Source: Hyperoplus lanceolatus
Lineage: Eukaryota; Chordata; Actinopteri; Uranoscopiformes; Ammodytidae
NCBI GenBank assembly: GCA_026929865.2
Contig: CM049403.1
Span: 682,001-746,000, forward strand
Length of the DNA: 64,000 nucleotides
Direction: 5' to 3'
Positions 22,219 to 32,775 of the stretch are shown here, one piece after another. Every line of letters begins with the position of its first letter. The first letter of the stretch is position 1. Below the pieces are notes generated by a model. The model searched no databases, was not told the DNA's origin, and worked only from the letters and a program-made list of their open reading frames with translations. The translations under genes were made by a program, and so were the position numbers.

Positions 22219-23080
22219 CACTCAACAAAAATATAAACGCAACACTTTTGTTTTTGCTCCCATTTTTCATGAGATGGACTTAAAGATCTAAAATTCATTT
22301 CAGATATACAATTTTACCATTTCTCTCAAACATTGTTCATAAATCTGTCTAAATGTGTGACAGTGAGCACTTCTGCTTTGCTGAGATAATCCATCCCACC
22401 TCACAGGTGTGCCACATCAAGATGCTGATCTGACATCATGATTAGTGCACAGGTGTGCCTTAGACTGTCCACAATAAAAGGCCACCCTGAAATGTGCAGT
22501 TTTGTCTCACAGCAAAATGCCACAGATGCCACAAGCATTGAGGGAGCGTGCAATTGGCATGCTGACAGCAGGAATGTCAACCAGATCTGTTGCTCGTGCA
22601 TTGAATGTTAATTTCTCCACCATAAGCTGTCTCCAGCAACTTCGCACAGCCATTGAAGAGGAGTGGACCAACATTCCACAGGCCACAATTGACAATCTGA
22701 TAAACTCTATGCGAAGAAGATGTGTTGCACTGCAGGAGGCAAATGGTGGTCACACCAGATACTGACTTGTTCTGAGTCCCCAGACCCCCAATAAAGCAAA
22801 AAAATGCACATTTCAGAGTGGCCTTTTATTGTGGACAGTCTAAGGCACACCTGTGCACTAATCATGATGTCAGATCAGCATCTTGATGTGGCACACCTGT
22901 GAGGTGGGATGGATTATCTCAGCAAAGCAGAAGTGCTCACTATCACACATTTAGACAGATTTGTGAACAATGTTTGAGAGAAATGGTACAATTGTGTATC
23001 TGGAATGAATTTTAGATCTTTAAGTCCATCTGATGAAAAATGGGAGCAAAAAAGTGTTGCGTTTATATTTTTGTTGAGTG
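22219..23080 (+). mobile_element. Tc1/mariner family B internal-deletion copy 2
   Basis: 862 bp between TA dinucleotides, with both CACTCAACAAAAATATAAAC ends. It shares the internal join CTCCAGCAACTTCGCACAGC with copy 1 and carries extra sequence GACCCCCAATAAAGCAAA before the right arm, as does the full-length copy at 31116. It is inserted inside the pogo-like element, so it is younger than that element. Confidence 0.92.
22517..22765 (+). CDS. helix-turn-helix-only mini-transposase (82 aa) of Tc1 B
   Basis: This is an intact frame from ATG 22517 to TGA. It keeps the first ~45 residues of the Tc1 B transposase (MPQMPQALRERAIGMLTAGM, then STRSVARALNVNFSTISCLQ), which form the paired-type helix-turn-helix that binds the inverted ends. 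It is fused in frame to the last ~40 residues (QLRTAIEEEWTNIPQATIDN to GGHTRY). All three catalytic acids are deleted. It could only bind DNA. Whether it is expressed is unknown; the frame may survive simply because the copy is young. Confidence 0.55.
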   Translation: MPQMPQALRERAIGMLTAGMSTRSVARALNVNFSTISCLQQLRTAIEEEWTNIPQATIDNLINSMRRRCVALQEANGGHTRY

Positions 23081-23347
23081 TATATAGCAATGGCACAATT
23101 TACCCCATGGTATTCTCTCTTGTGGCACAACTTACACCACACCGGGGGCAAGTTGTGCCACAAGACAACTTTTTTTCCGAAAGCTATATTTCTTAAACAA
23201 TTTATTCCAGATCCAAAGTTTTTATTGCCAGGGATGCACAACATCCTGAAATACATAACTACATATTTGAGTTGGAGACATAGCTGTCAAGGCCTCACTT
23301 TAAAATCACTTTGAGTAAAAAGTGGCACAACTTTGGCCACTCTCCCC

Positions 23348-23997
23348 TATATATCATTGTTTAACAGTTTTTTTGTATTTTTTTGGGCAAGTGAACACGA
23401 CATTCGGGCAAGTAAACCCAGTGTTTCCCCTACCATTGAAGCATTTTTTTTTCTGATAAGCCCCACTGATAAGTGGTTTTCATATCCCTTATGTTTTCTT
23501 CGCATTGTGCCTGTGGAAATAATTTCCATTAATTTCACAACAAAAACATAGCCTGGAGCTCTACTGTCGATATTTAAAATTTTGATTGCACCAAATAATT
23601 GTATTTATTTTAAGTGATCTCCCATCATTCCGACCACATTTCTTCCTCAACCATGCGTTGGACAGTTATAAAACACAATTTTAGTAGTTTCATCTTCACC
23701 TGATTAGTTATCTTTGTTTTATGCAGGCCAATAATTTCACCCCTCTGAAACAGAGTTACATCCTTTCAAAAACCACAGCATATGTCTTCTGACATGATTG
23801 TTTAAGAAATAAGAAGCTATTCACTGCATCAGTTAGGGTTAAATAACTTGTTGCAAACCGAAACACATTAATCACTGCAGTGTTTGACCGATGGAGGGCT
23901 CCTACCTATTGGCCTTGTAAAATCCAGGTGGTGACTTTTTTTTGGCCGGGCAGTGTACAAACTCAATTTCAAGACATAGTAAGCATAGTTTTCTCAC
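23348..23997. other. szt2 intron 8, nothing recognised
   Basis: About 650 bp between the pogo-like element and exon 8. It is AT-rich, with no inverted ends, no conserved frame and no retroposon tail. The short frames at 23333-23551 have no recognisable domains. Confidence 0.6.
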
Positions 23998-24208
23998 CAC
24001 AATAGTACTCGGAGTTCATGGACTCAGGTGTCTTAAGGAAGGAGTATGTTAAGAAAGCCTTGTGGTAGGCATTAATCTCCTGGCTGCTCAGGTCCACCTC
24101 AGGACAACTGGCCAGGTACGAACCAAAGGTGGCTAAGGAGATGAACTTCATCAACTCAACATTGGGGATATAGCCAAAGCTGCAGTTGTAGGAGTATGCA
24201 CCACCAAC
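23998..24208 (-). CDS. szt2: szt2 exon 8
   Basis: This exon has 211 bp, starts in phase 0 at [20 protein letters not shown], and ends EYYC plus one base. The acceptor is TTTGCAG|GTTGGT and the donor [28 protein letters not shown] is close to the corresponding mammalian segment as I recall it. It is followed, on the high-coordinate side, by an (AAT)n microsatellite and the Tc1 family A element at 24.7-26.3 kb. Confidence 0.96.
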
Positions 24209-24274
24209 CTGCAAAGGGACAAGCAACATTCAAAGAGAAGAAGTTACAGACATCAGTAAAATATCTCCTTTATT

Positions 24275-24280
<6 letters not shown>

Positions 24281-24341
<61 letters not shown>
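24281..24341. repeat. (AAT)n microsatellite
   Basis: About 20 AAT units, 73 bp upstream (gene sense) of exon 8. Confidence 0.97.
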
Positions 24342-24342
<1 letters not shown>

Positions 24343-24678
24343 CATTATCAACATGATGTAACATGGAACATAGAGCATATAGTTAACTGGTTATTTGTAT
24401 ATTTAAATATTATTCTCTTTGTAGTCTTTCTGTACTGTCCAAGTTACGAAAGCAGTTGAGGATAAACCTACTGAAACAATCAAAACTGGAATATTTTCAG
24501 CAGGCCCGGGATCCTCCCAGTGGCATCGGCAGGTCTGTGGCAAGTCCGTGGCATCCGTGGCTGACGTTCGTTGCCTAGGCTACTGTCTTAACTAGATTGC
24601 GCTGCGGTAAATAAAAGTATTACTGGCCTATGAACAACTCGTGTAGCCGTAGCCTTGGATATATAAAGAACATATATA

Positions 24679-26253
24679 CAGTATCTTACAAAAGTGAGTA
24701 CACCCTTCACATTTCTTCAAATATTTCATTATATCGTTCCATGGGACAACACTGAATAAATGACACTTTAACACCATGTAAAGTAGTCAGTTTACAGCTT
24801 GTATAACAGTGTAAATTTACTGTCCCCTCAAAATAACTCGACACAGCCAATAATGTCTAAAGTGCTGGCAACAAAAGTGAGTACACCCCTAAGTGAAAAT
24901 GTCCAAATTGGGCCCAAAGTGTCAATATTTTGTGTGGCCACCATTATTTTCCAGCACTGCCTTAACCCTCTTGGGCATGGAGTTCACCAGAGCTTCACAG
25001 GTTCCCACTGGAATCCTCTTCCACCCATTCATGACAGCATCAAGTGGATATTAGAGACCTTGCGCTCCTCCAACGGAACCCAAAGATGCTCAACCCTCAG
25101 CTTCTTTAGCAAGGCAATGGTCGTCTTGGAGGTGTGTTTGGGGTTGTTATCATGTTGTAATACTGCCCTGCAGCCCAGTTTACAGAGGTTGAGTGCACGT
25201 GCTCAGCATCATACCCAGAGGTTGGCTTTGGAAAATAGACGTATGAGTGCTGCCAGCATTGCTGAAGGGCTTGAAGGGGTGGGGGGTCAGCCTGTCAGTG
25301 CTCAGACTAAACGCCACACACTGCATCATACTGGTCTGCATGGGTGTTGTCCCAGAAGGAAGCCTATTCTAAAGATGATGCACAAGAAACCCCACAAAAA
25401 GTTTGCTGAAGACAAGCAGACTACAGACATGGATTACTGCAACCATGTCCTGTGGTCTGATGAGACCAAGATACATTTATTTGGTTCAGATGGTGTTAAG
25501 AGTGTGGGGCTGCAAACAGGTGAGGAGTACAAAGACAAGTGTGTCTTGCCTATAGTCAAGCATGGTGGTTGGAGTGTCATGGTCTGGGGCTGCATGAGTG
25601 CTGCCAGCACTGGGGATCTACAGTTCATTGAATGCCAACATGTACTGTGACGTATTGAAGCAGAGCATGATCCCCTCCCTTCGGAAACTGGGCCGCAGGG
25701 CAGTACTGCAACATGATAACAACCCCAAACACACTTCCGAACGACCACTGCCTTGCTAGAGAAGCTGAGGGTAAAGGTGATGGACTGGCCAAACATGTCT
25801 CCAGACCCAAACCCTATTGAGCACTCTTTGGGGCATCCTCAAACGGGAGATGGAGGAGCGCAAGGTCTCTAATATCCACCAGCTCCTTGATGTCGTCATG
25901 AATGAGTGGAAGAGGATTCCAGTGGCAATCTGTGAAGCTCTGGTGAACTCCATGCCCAAGAGGGTTAAGGCAGTGCTGGAAGATAATGGTGGCAACACAA
26001 AATATTGACACTTTGGGCCCAATTTGGACATTTTCACTTAGGGGTGTACTCACTTTTGCTGCCAGCACTTTAGACATTAATGGCTGTATGTCGAGTTATT
26101 TTGAGGGGACAGTAAATTTACACTGTTATACAAGCTGTACACTGACTACTTTACATTGTATCAAAGTGTCATTTCTTCAGTGTTGTCCCATGAAAAGATA
26201 TAATGAAATATTTGACGAAATGTGAGGGGTGTACTCACTTTTGTGAGATACTG
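24679..26253 (+). mobile_element. Tc1/mariner family A fold-back element, copy 3 (both ends present)
   Basis: 1,575 bp between TA dinucleotides. The left arm 24679-25182 is antisense and carries the same ~58 bp net deletion as copy 1; the right arm 25685-26253 is sense. The junction CCCAGTTTACAGAGGTTGAG is the same as in the other two copies. The right arm encodes the CATGATAACAACCCC block with the second Asp codon changed (HDNN) and an extra base in the PIE(HS)LW block, so the transposase is inactive. Confidence 0.92.
24853..25650 (+). pseudogene. chimeric open frame: antisense arm fused to Tc1 transposase core
   Basis: 265 codons from ATG 24853. Residues 1 to about 110 are the antisense reading of the arm; the remainder is the transposase core, with WSDETKIHLFGSDGVKS and WSVMVWGCMSAASTGDLQF. 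It differs from the 5060 frame at only a few positions and ends in QHVL. It keeps one catalytic Asp only. Because the net deletion in the arm is not a multiple of three, it is what brings the arm ATG into frame with the core. Confidence 0.75.
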
Positions 26254-26616
26254 TATATTAATGCCCGTAGCTAGTTGTCAAAGATTTTGTGCCATTCTGC
26301 ACATACACGACTCACATCGTGTAGTGACACTGCTAAACGACCACCTGAAGCAGAGGGACTGTTGTAACAACAAACACGGTCCAGAGGGGTTTTCCCAGGA
26401 AAGCTGTTCCCGCCCTTATTGGCAGCGAGTCAAGGGGAGAACAGCCACAGATGCCACGGATCTGCCACGGATTGCCACAGACCTGCCGATGCCACTGGGA
26501 GGATTTCGCTGTCTCTCAATATTTGTGTGCTAGTATAATTCCTAAGACGTCTCAGGTGTAAAAAAGTTTTTAAAAAAATACAACATACACTGATCAATAC
26601 AAAATAAAAACACTCA

Positions 26617-26838
<222 letters not shown>

Positions 26839-27254
26839 TTATAATTTATGCACGCCAATTAACTGCCGAGATTCGCGGGTCGTAATGGCAGATTAACGTA
26901 TCATGACAAGTGGAATACATGCCTTAGCAGACTATTGTTCTTTTCACAAAAAGTAAATTATGCAGCCAAAAAAGCATGGGAGTGATTTTGTTTTTATTCA
27001 ATACTACATTTGACTCTCACATGCGTATATTAATATAGGTTATATGAATGTAAAGAGTGTTTCAGGTCAATGGTTTGTATACGATTATCATCAATATCCT
27101 TTCTGAAATGTTCTGTGTACAGGTTTAGCATAAAATAACTGGGACTTGAAGGTAAAGTGATAGCAAAACAGGCCTAAAAAATTACAAGGTTCTTATTGTT
27201 ACTGAATTAAAATATTGCTGTTTAAAATATAAATGTGGTGCGTGCGTGCATGCG

Positions 27255-27260
27255 TGTATA

Positions 27261-27314
<54 letters not shown>
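27255..27314. repeat. (TA)n microsatellite
   Basis: About 30 TA units in the 9.4 kb side of the locus, between exons 7 and 6 of szt2 (intron 6). Confidence 0.97.
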
Positions 27315-27317
<3 letters not shown>

Positions 27318-27487
27318 TGCATATGTTTTATTATAAAGGTCTACCTAGGCCTAGCGTTTTTCATAAAAAGGCATACAGTATATGAAAAAAACAATATTTC
27401 TCCCTCAGTAAGGGAAGAGTCCCTAACACTCTACAAACCCTTGACCATGAAACTAAATGATGCTGTGGGCCCTTCAGACAAACATAC

Positions 27488-27647
27488 CTGCACTGGAGTT
27501 TGGAGGAAGCAGCTGAAGGGCCAGGATGCCCTGCCGCACCATGCTGACCAGACACATGTCAGCTGACACCATGGAGATGCCCTGCTGTCCTGGTGGCTGC
27601 TCATCCATGTTACTGCTATGGAGATCTGAGCTTTGGACTGGCTCAGA
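27488..27647 (-). CDS. szt2: szt2 exon 6
   Basis: This exon runs from SEPVQSSDLHSSNMDEQPPG to VRQGILALQLLPPNSSAG. It starts in phase 0 and ends with one leftover base (160 bp). The acceptor is CCTTCAG|TCTGAG and the donor GCAG|GTATGTT. The first half is serine- and glutamine-rich and variable; the second half (ADMCLVSMVRQGILALQLLP) is strongly conserved and leads into the von Willebrand A-like strand encoded in exon 7. Confidence 0.95.
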
Positions 27648-27839
27648 CTGAAGGCACAAGAAAAACATATGTTTTTTATCAACACTGAAGACTAACAAAT
27701 ACACATGCTAGACTATAAGGGTTAGTAGTTGGCAAGTAGGGCTTCAGGCACATATCCTTGCTGAAGTAGGCATTGAGAACTGCGGCAGCCAATATAGTCC
27801 AGTTCACTGTGTTAAAAAAGGGGTTTGTGGGGATTTTTG

Positions 27840-28063
27840 GGGGATTTGTAAAACAATATCAGCATTTCCCGAGGCGCTGTATGGCTATGGCGGCCACCTT
27901 ACTGGCCAGTAATAAAATTGAATACCAACTGAGCGTTTTGGCCCGTCATAAAAAACTTTTTTTCAGTGCCTCACAATTAATCTACTAGCAAGCGCGATGT
28001 GTGCTTGTGCATGCTCATTACGGCGCTAAAGACCATGATTTGCGGTAAGTAAATACACGCATG
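27840..28063. mobile_element. hAT-like fragment (TAGCAAGCGCGATG family), split by a hAT insertion
   Basis: GGCGCTGTATGGCTATGGCG and CTAGCAAGCGCGATGTGTGC match, in reverse, the right half of the element at 50321-51481. The homologous sequence resumes at 29797 (ATGTGTCTCCATGTGTTCC, as at 7516-7533), so the 28064-29796 hAT landed inside this copy. Confidence 0.6.
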
Positions 28064-29796
28064 TAGTGTTGTTTTTGGCGGCCTGTTTTAAGTTTAGTTT
28101 TAGTCTATTCTTTGTGTCAAACTGTCATTTTAGTTTTTATTAGTCTTAGTCACGTTTAAACTCTTTTTAGTCCAGTCAAGTTTCAGTTGACTAAAATTAT
28201 TGAGCTTTTTAGTCTTCTTAGTCAGAATTATCTGGGACTATGTTCGTCTAGTCTTAGTCAACAAAAACTGATTACATTTAAGTCAAGTCTTAGTCAATGA
28301 CATTTGTATTTTAGTCTTTTTAGTAATGCAATTATATTTAACCCAGTTAATATAGTACAAGTACCTAGTATGGTACAGCCAAAATCAAAATGTTCTTTAA
28401 GTCCCCTATTTCACAAGTCAAACAAGGTTATCTTATCTTATTATATTATTGTTACCTTATAGACTCAATAATACATGCAATTCCAGACACGGAAGACACT
28501 CTGATTGAATTTACATCATATTTATTTGAGCTACCAAACATGTAAGAATGTCGGATTCCTCAACCTGAACAGCAGTCTGGTGGAGCTCGGACAGCTTCTC
28601 TTTGTTTTTCAAAATCTCCTGTCTAATGACATACATTTACATAAAATAAATAGGCCTAAATAAAATAGCTTCAAATGACAATGCCAGAAAAAATTGACAT
28701 TACATTCAAGTTTAATTAAGAGAAAAAAGGTTCTTGAATGCTAGAGCTACAATAACATAATAACAAAGTGCAAATAAAATGTTTGTGTATGACTTGTATT
28801 GCTTGTAAACTGAAGTCAGATTTTGTATTACAAGATATAACACAAATGGTTTGAACCATGAGATTGGAAGCACAGACTGCATACAGTGGAATTCGTTGAC
28901 AGAACTTATTACATGGCCCTTTGAAAATCCTATGTAATCCTATCCTGTCTACAGGTCTGTTATTTCCAGCAAGACAGACCTCTGTCAAGGGTATAATGAC
29001 CGTTGACAAGGACCTACGTTATAGTTTTGATGGATAGACGTCCACAAACAGGGCTACTACTCGTTCGGAAAACAATGGAATACTTTTTCGACATGACTCA
29101 GGAGAGCAGGGAACACAGGAGTCATGGTTAATATCCGACAGGAATCCAGTCAAGATGACGTGAGTACGTTTGGCCGCATATTGACAGTTAGCCAATACAG
29201 TAACTTCAGGCTGCAGCTGGTTAGTCGTTAAAGTTAACCCAACGCCGCAGCTGCATCTTCCATATTGTGACTGGGGATTGAGGAAGTAACGTCACCTGCT
29301 AACTTCCTGCTATTTCAAAATAAAAGCCAACTCACATTTGTCTAGTTAAATACTCATGTTAGCCCAGTGAAATGCTTTTAATCTGAAGCCGTAACCTGTT
29401 TCCAGCCCCGAGACTCAGGAAACAGAAATATTGCAAAAATAATAATAATGACGAGACAAAATAGCGTTATAACATTTCGTGTCCTCTCGTTCCCGAGACT
29501 CAGGAAACAGAAATATTGCAAAAATAATAATAATGACGAGACAAAATAGCCTTAAAACATTGCGTGTCCTCTCGTTTTTGTCAATGAACATGAAGAGATA
29601 TTTCATCAGAGTTTTTGTTTTTGTAAACCACATTTAGTCCCGTTTTTACTAGTCAACAATAAAGCATTATATATTTGATTATAGTCTTCGTCACATGACC
29701 ACCATTTAGGTTGCATCTCGTCTCGTTTCTGTCACGTGATAAAGGTTCGTTGACGACGATATTTTGTCATACATTTTGTTGACAAAAACAACACTA
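28064..29796. mobile_element. hAT-type non-autonomous element with exact 8 bp TSD
   Basis: 1,733 bp with inverted ends TAGTGTTGTTTTTG and CAAAAACAACACTA. The target duplication CACGCATG is exact at 28056-28063 and 29797-29804. It is rich in TTTTAGTC repeats near the left end. An 85 bp unit is tandemly duplicated at 29407-29576. No transposase. Confidence 0.88.
29407..29576. repeat. 85 bp tandem duplication inside the hAT element
   Basis: Two units begin CCCGAGACTCAGGAAACAGA at 29407 and 29492 and differ at only a few positions, so the duplication is recent relative to the element. Confidence 0.9.
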
Positions 29797-29919
29797 CACG
29801 CATGTGTCTCCATGTGTTCCTCTCCTCTGATCAGCCCATCTAATCAGCTGCTGATTAGGGACTTAAGGTCAGCACTAATAACTATATATATAAATATGTG
29901 TGTGTGCTTGTGCATGCTC

Positions 29920-29958
<39 letters not shown>

Positions 29959-29983
29959 TATACACATACACATACATATATAC

Positions 29984-30040
<57 letters not shown>
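29920..30040. repeat. (TA)n / (TACA) low-complexity tract
   Basis: Nearly pure TA alternation with short ACACATACA interruptions. It ends exactly at the pogo-like element, whose TA target lies in this tract. Frames of alternating Tyr and Ile here are artefacts. Confidence 0.95.
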
Positions 30041-30043
<3 letters not shown>

Positions 30044-30983
30044 AGTACGGGGTTATATGTCACACGGGTTGGTTGTCACAATCGTTATATCTTGGAACCA
30101 GAAGGCGCTGTCTGTGAGATTTTGGTATGTAAATATCCAGAATTGGGATCAGAGGTCACCTACATAGTCTTCCTTGGAGTTAGACTGCTGAATTTGAGGT
30201 GAGAGGACTGTTTATGTTTTTCATGTCAAATTGAAAATATTTAGCTCCTCAGTATTTTTCTTCTAGGCTTTTACACAATGGGTTTATAACAAAACACTTG
30301 TTACCCATACAAAGTGTGAAGGGTAAACTATAGTTTAGATTGTGGTTAGCAAGCTAATTAGTTGTCAGATGGTTGTTGGCCTTGATTCTAGCAAGAATTC
30401 AAGTTGGGGTTGGTCGTCACATTTTTTGGGGGGTTAGTTGTCACATGTTATCCAAAGGCTGCAGCCAGAAAAGGAACCCAATAACGAAAGAATTTGTCAA
30501 GCTGTATCCTCACTGACACCCCAGAGAAGGAGAGAATAGAGCAGGAAGAGGCAGCTAGCATGAAAAAGAAAAAAGGGCAACAAAATCAAAACAACCCAGT
30601 GCATCCCAAACTAGACCAGCTGTCAAGGCTACAGTAAGTTATGAAGGCCTGTTTGCCAACTTGACAATGCAATTAAACTTTCAAATTTAGTTCTGCTTTC
30701 TTGCCTTCTTTTTAAGATTATTCCCATTAAGATAACATTGTGACAAACAACCCCATAGTGTGTGACAACCGACCCCTTGATGGGGTTGGTTGTCACAATG
30801 TGTAAGGGTGTCTTTGATGATTAATTTCTTCTTTATTAGAATAAGATAGAAAAAGTGAGGGGTACACATTTCAAGCCAACACCTTAAGCTTCAATTTAAT
30901 GTAGGAATGACTATTGAAAGATGTTTAGGTGATGAGCAATTCTCACTAGAGTAAAAAGTGTGCCTACTTACCCCGTTCTCCCC
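30041..30983 (+). mobile_element. pogo-like non-autonomous element (GGGGAGAACGGGG ends)
   Basis: 943 bp between TA dinucleotides. The left end is GGGAGTACGGGGTTATATGT (one substitution from the family form) and the right end ACTTACCCCGTTCTCCCC. GGTTGGTTGTCACA motifs recur near both ends. The middle keeps a remnant reading LTDTPEKERIEQE-like codons and drops the PHD finger retained at 8.5 kb. Non-coding. Confidence 0.88.
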
Positions 30984-31115
30984 TACATACATATATATAT
31001 ATATACACATACATACATACATACATACATACATACATACATACATACATACATACATACATACACACACACACATACATACATATACATACATACACAC
31101 ACATATATACATATA
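30984..31115. repeat. (TACA)n tetranucleotide tract
   Basis: Alternating TATA and ACATAC units between the pogo-like element and the Tc1 B element. Both elements used TA sites in the same low-complexity island. Confidence 0.95.
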
Positions 31116-32746
31116 CACTCAACAAAAATATAAACGCAACACTTTTGTTTTTGCTCCCATTTTTCATGAGATGGACTGAAAGATCTAAAATTCATTCCAG
31201 ATACACAATTGTACCATTTCTCTCAAACATTGTTCACAAATCTGTCTAAATGTGTGATAGTGAGCACTTCTGCTTTGCTGAGATAATCCATTACACCTCA
31301 CAGGTGTGCCACATCAAGATGCTGATCTGACGTCATGATTAGTGCACAGGTGTGCCTTAGACTGTCCACAATAAAAGGCCACTCTGAAATGTGCATTTTT
31401 TTTGCTTTATTGGGGGTCTGGGGACTCAGAACCAGTCAGTATCTGGTGTGACCACCATTTGCCTCATGCAGTGCAACACATCTTCTTCGCATAGAGTTTA
31501 TCAGATTGTCAATTGTGGCCTGTGGAATGTTGGTCCACTCCTCTTTAATGGCTGTGCGAAGTTGCTGGATATTAGTGGGAAGTGGTGCACGCTGTCGTAT
31601 ACGCCGGTCAAGCACATCCCAAACATGCTCAATGGGTAACATGTCCGGTGAGTATGCTGGCCATGCAAGAACTGGGACATTTTCAGCTTCCAAGAATTGT
31701 GTACAGATCCTTACAACATGGGGCCGTGCATTATCTTGCTGAAACGTGAGGTGATGTTCATGGATGTAAGGCAAAACAATGGGCCTCAGGATCTCATCAC
31801 GGTATCTCTGTGCATTCAAAATGCCATCAATAAAATGCACCTGTGTTCTTCATCCATAACAGATGCCTGCCCATACCATAACCCCACCACCACCATGGGC
31901 CTCTCGATCCACAACATTGACATCAGCAAAGCGCTCACCCACACGACGCCACACACACTGTCTGCCATCTGCCCTGAACAATGTAAACCGAGATTCATCC
32001 GTGAAGAGAACACCTCTCCAACGTGCCAGACGCCATCGAATGTGAGCATTTGCCCACTCAAGTCTGTTACGGCGACGAGCTGGAGTCAGGTCAAGACCCC
32101 GATGAGGACGACGAGCATGCAGTTGAGCTTCCCTGAGACGGTTTCTGACAGTTTGTGCAGAAATTGTTTGGTTATGCAAACCAATTGTTTCAGCGCTGTC
32201 TCAGTGGCTGGTCTCAGGCGATCTTGGAGGTGAACCTGCTGGATGTGGAGGTCCTGGGCTGGTGTGGTTACACGTGGTCTGCGGTTGTGAGGCCAGTTGG
32301 ATGTACTGCCATATTCTCTGAAACGCCTTTGGAGACGGCTTATGGTGGAGAAATGAACATTCAATGCACGAGCAACAGATCTGGTTGACATTCCTGCTGT
32401 CAGCATGCCAATTGCACGCTCCCTCAATGCTTGTGGCATCTGTGGCATTTTGCTGTGAGACAAAACTGCACATTTCAGGGTGGCCTTTTATTGTGGACAG
32501 TCTAAGGCACACCTGTGCACTAATCATGATGTCAGATCAGCATCTTGATGTGGCACACCTGTGAGGTGGGATGGATTATCTCAGCAAAGCAGAAGTGCTC
32601 ACTATCACACATTTAGACAGATTTGTGAACAATGTTTGAGAGAAATGGTAATATTGTGTATCTGGAATGAATTTTAGATCTTTAAGTCCATCTCATGAAA
32701 AATGGGAGCAAAAACAAAAGTGTTGCGTTTATATTTTTGTTGAGTG
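31116..32746 (-). mobile_element. Tc1/mariner family B, most complete copy
   Basis: 1,631 bp, CACTCAACAAAAATATAAAC at both ends and flanked by TA. The arms are about 250 bp. The minus-strand transposase spans 32448-31436. This copy appears to be the autonomous-type parent of the deletion copies at 17326 and 22219, because it contains everything they keep plus the central catalytic region. Confidence 0.95.
31436..32448 (-). pseudogene. Tc1 B transposase, broken by one frameshift and one stop
   Basis: About 337 codons from ATG (minus) 32448. It has a helix-turn-helix region (STRSVARALNVHFSTISRLQ), then a second one with the RRPRVTTPAQDLHI linker, then the catalytic triad: Asp in LFTDESRFTLF, Asp in FQQDNARPH and Glu in SPDMLPIEHVWD, with 34 residues between the last two (DD34E). 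It is broken by a frameshift near 32190 and an in-frame TGA at 31852-31850. Full length for the family, but inactive as read. Confidence 0.9.
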
Positions 32747-32775
32747 TAGGATACATTGTGTTCAATGTAATAGTG

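Larger units (their letters stand above)
21192..23347 (+). mobile_element. pogo-like element 2 (GGGAGAGTGGCC ends), with nested Tc1 B
   Basis: Ends TAGGGAGAGTGGCCTAAGTT and, inverted, AACTTTGGCCACTCTCCCCT TA sit at TA sites. TTGTGCCAC motifs follow both ends. Inside, 21952-22087 encodes an acidic tail (DTTDKSSDGQKDDDGDIVIE) that could be the end of a pogo-type transposase; this is inference. A (GTAA)n tract with retroposon-like sequence (21586-21900) and a Tc1 B deletion copy (22219-23080) were inserted later. Confidence 0.7.
24511..26507. mobile_element. inverted-repeat element that received Tc1 A copy 3
   Basis: ATCCTCCCAGTGGCATCGGC and AGGTCTGTGGCAAGTCCGTG at 24511-24553 are mirrored at 26460-26507 (GCCACAGACCTGCCGATGCC, ACTGGGAGGAT). 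Removing the Tc1 leaves about 420 bp between the ends. No coding sequence. The superfamily is not known to me. Confidence 0.7.

Noticed and set aside
29764..31195. Several frames made of alternating Tyr, Ile, His and Thr or Cys/Val residues
   Set aside because: These are TA and TACA repeats read in six frames.
31697..32233. A 178-residue plus-strand frame in Tc1 B
   Set aside because: It is the antisense of the transposase (catalytic region) and has no independent domain.
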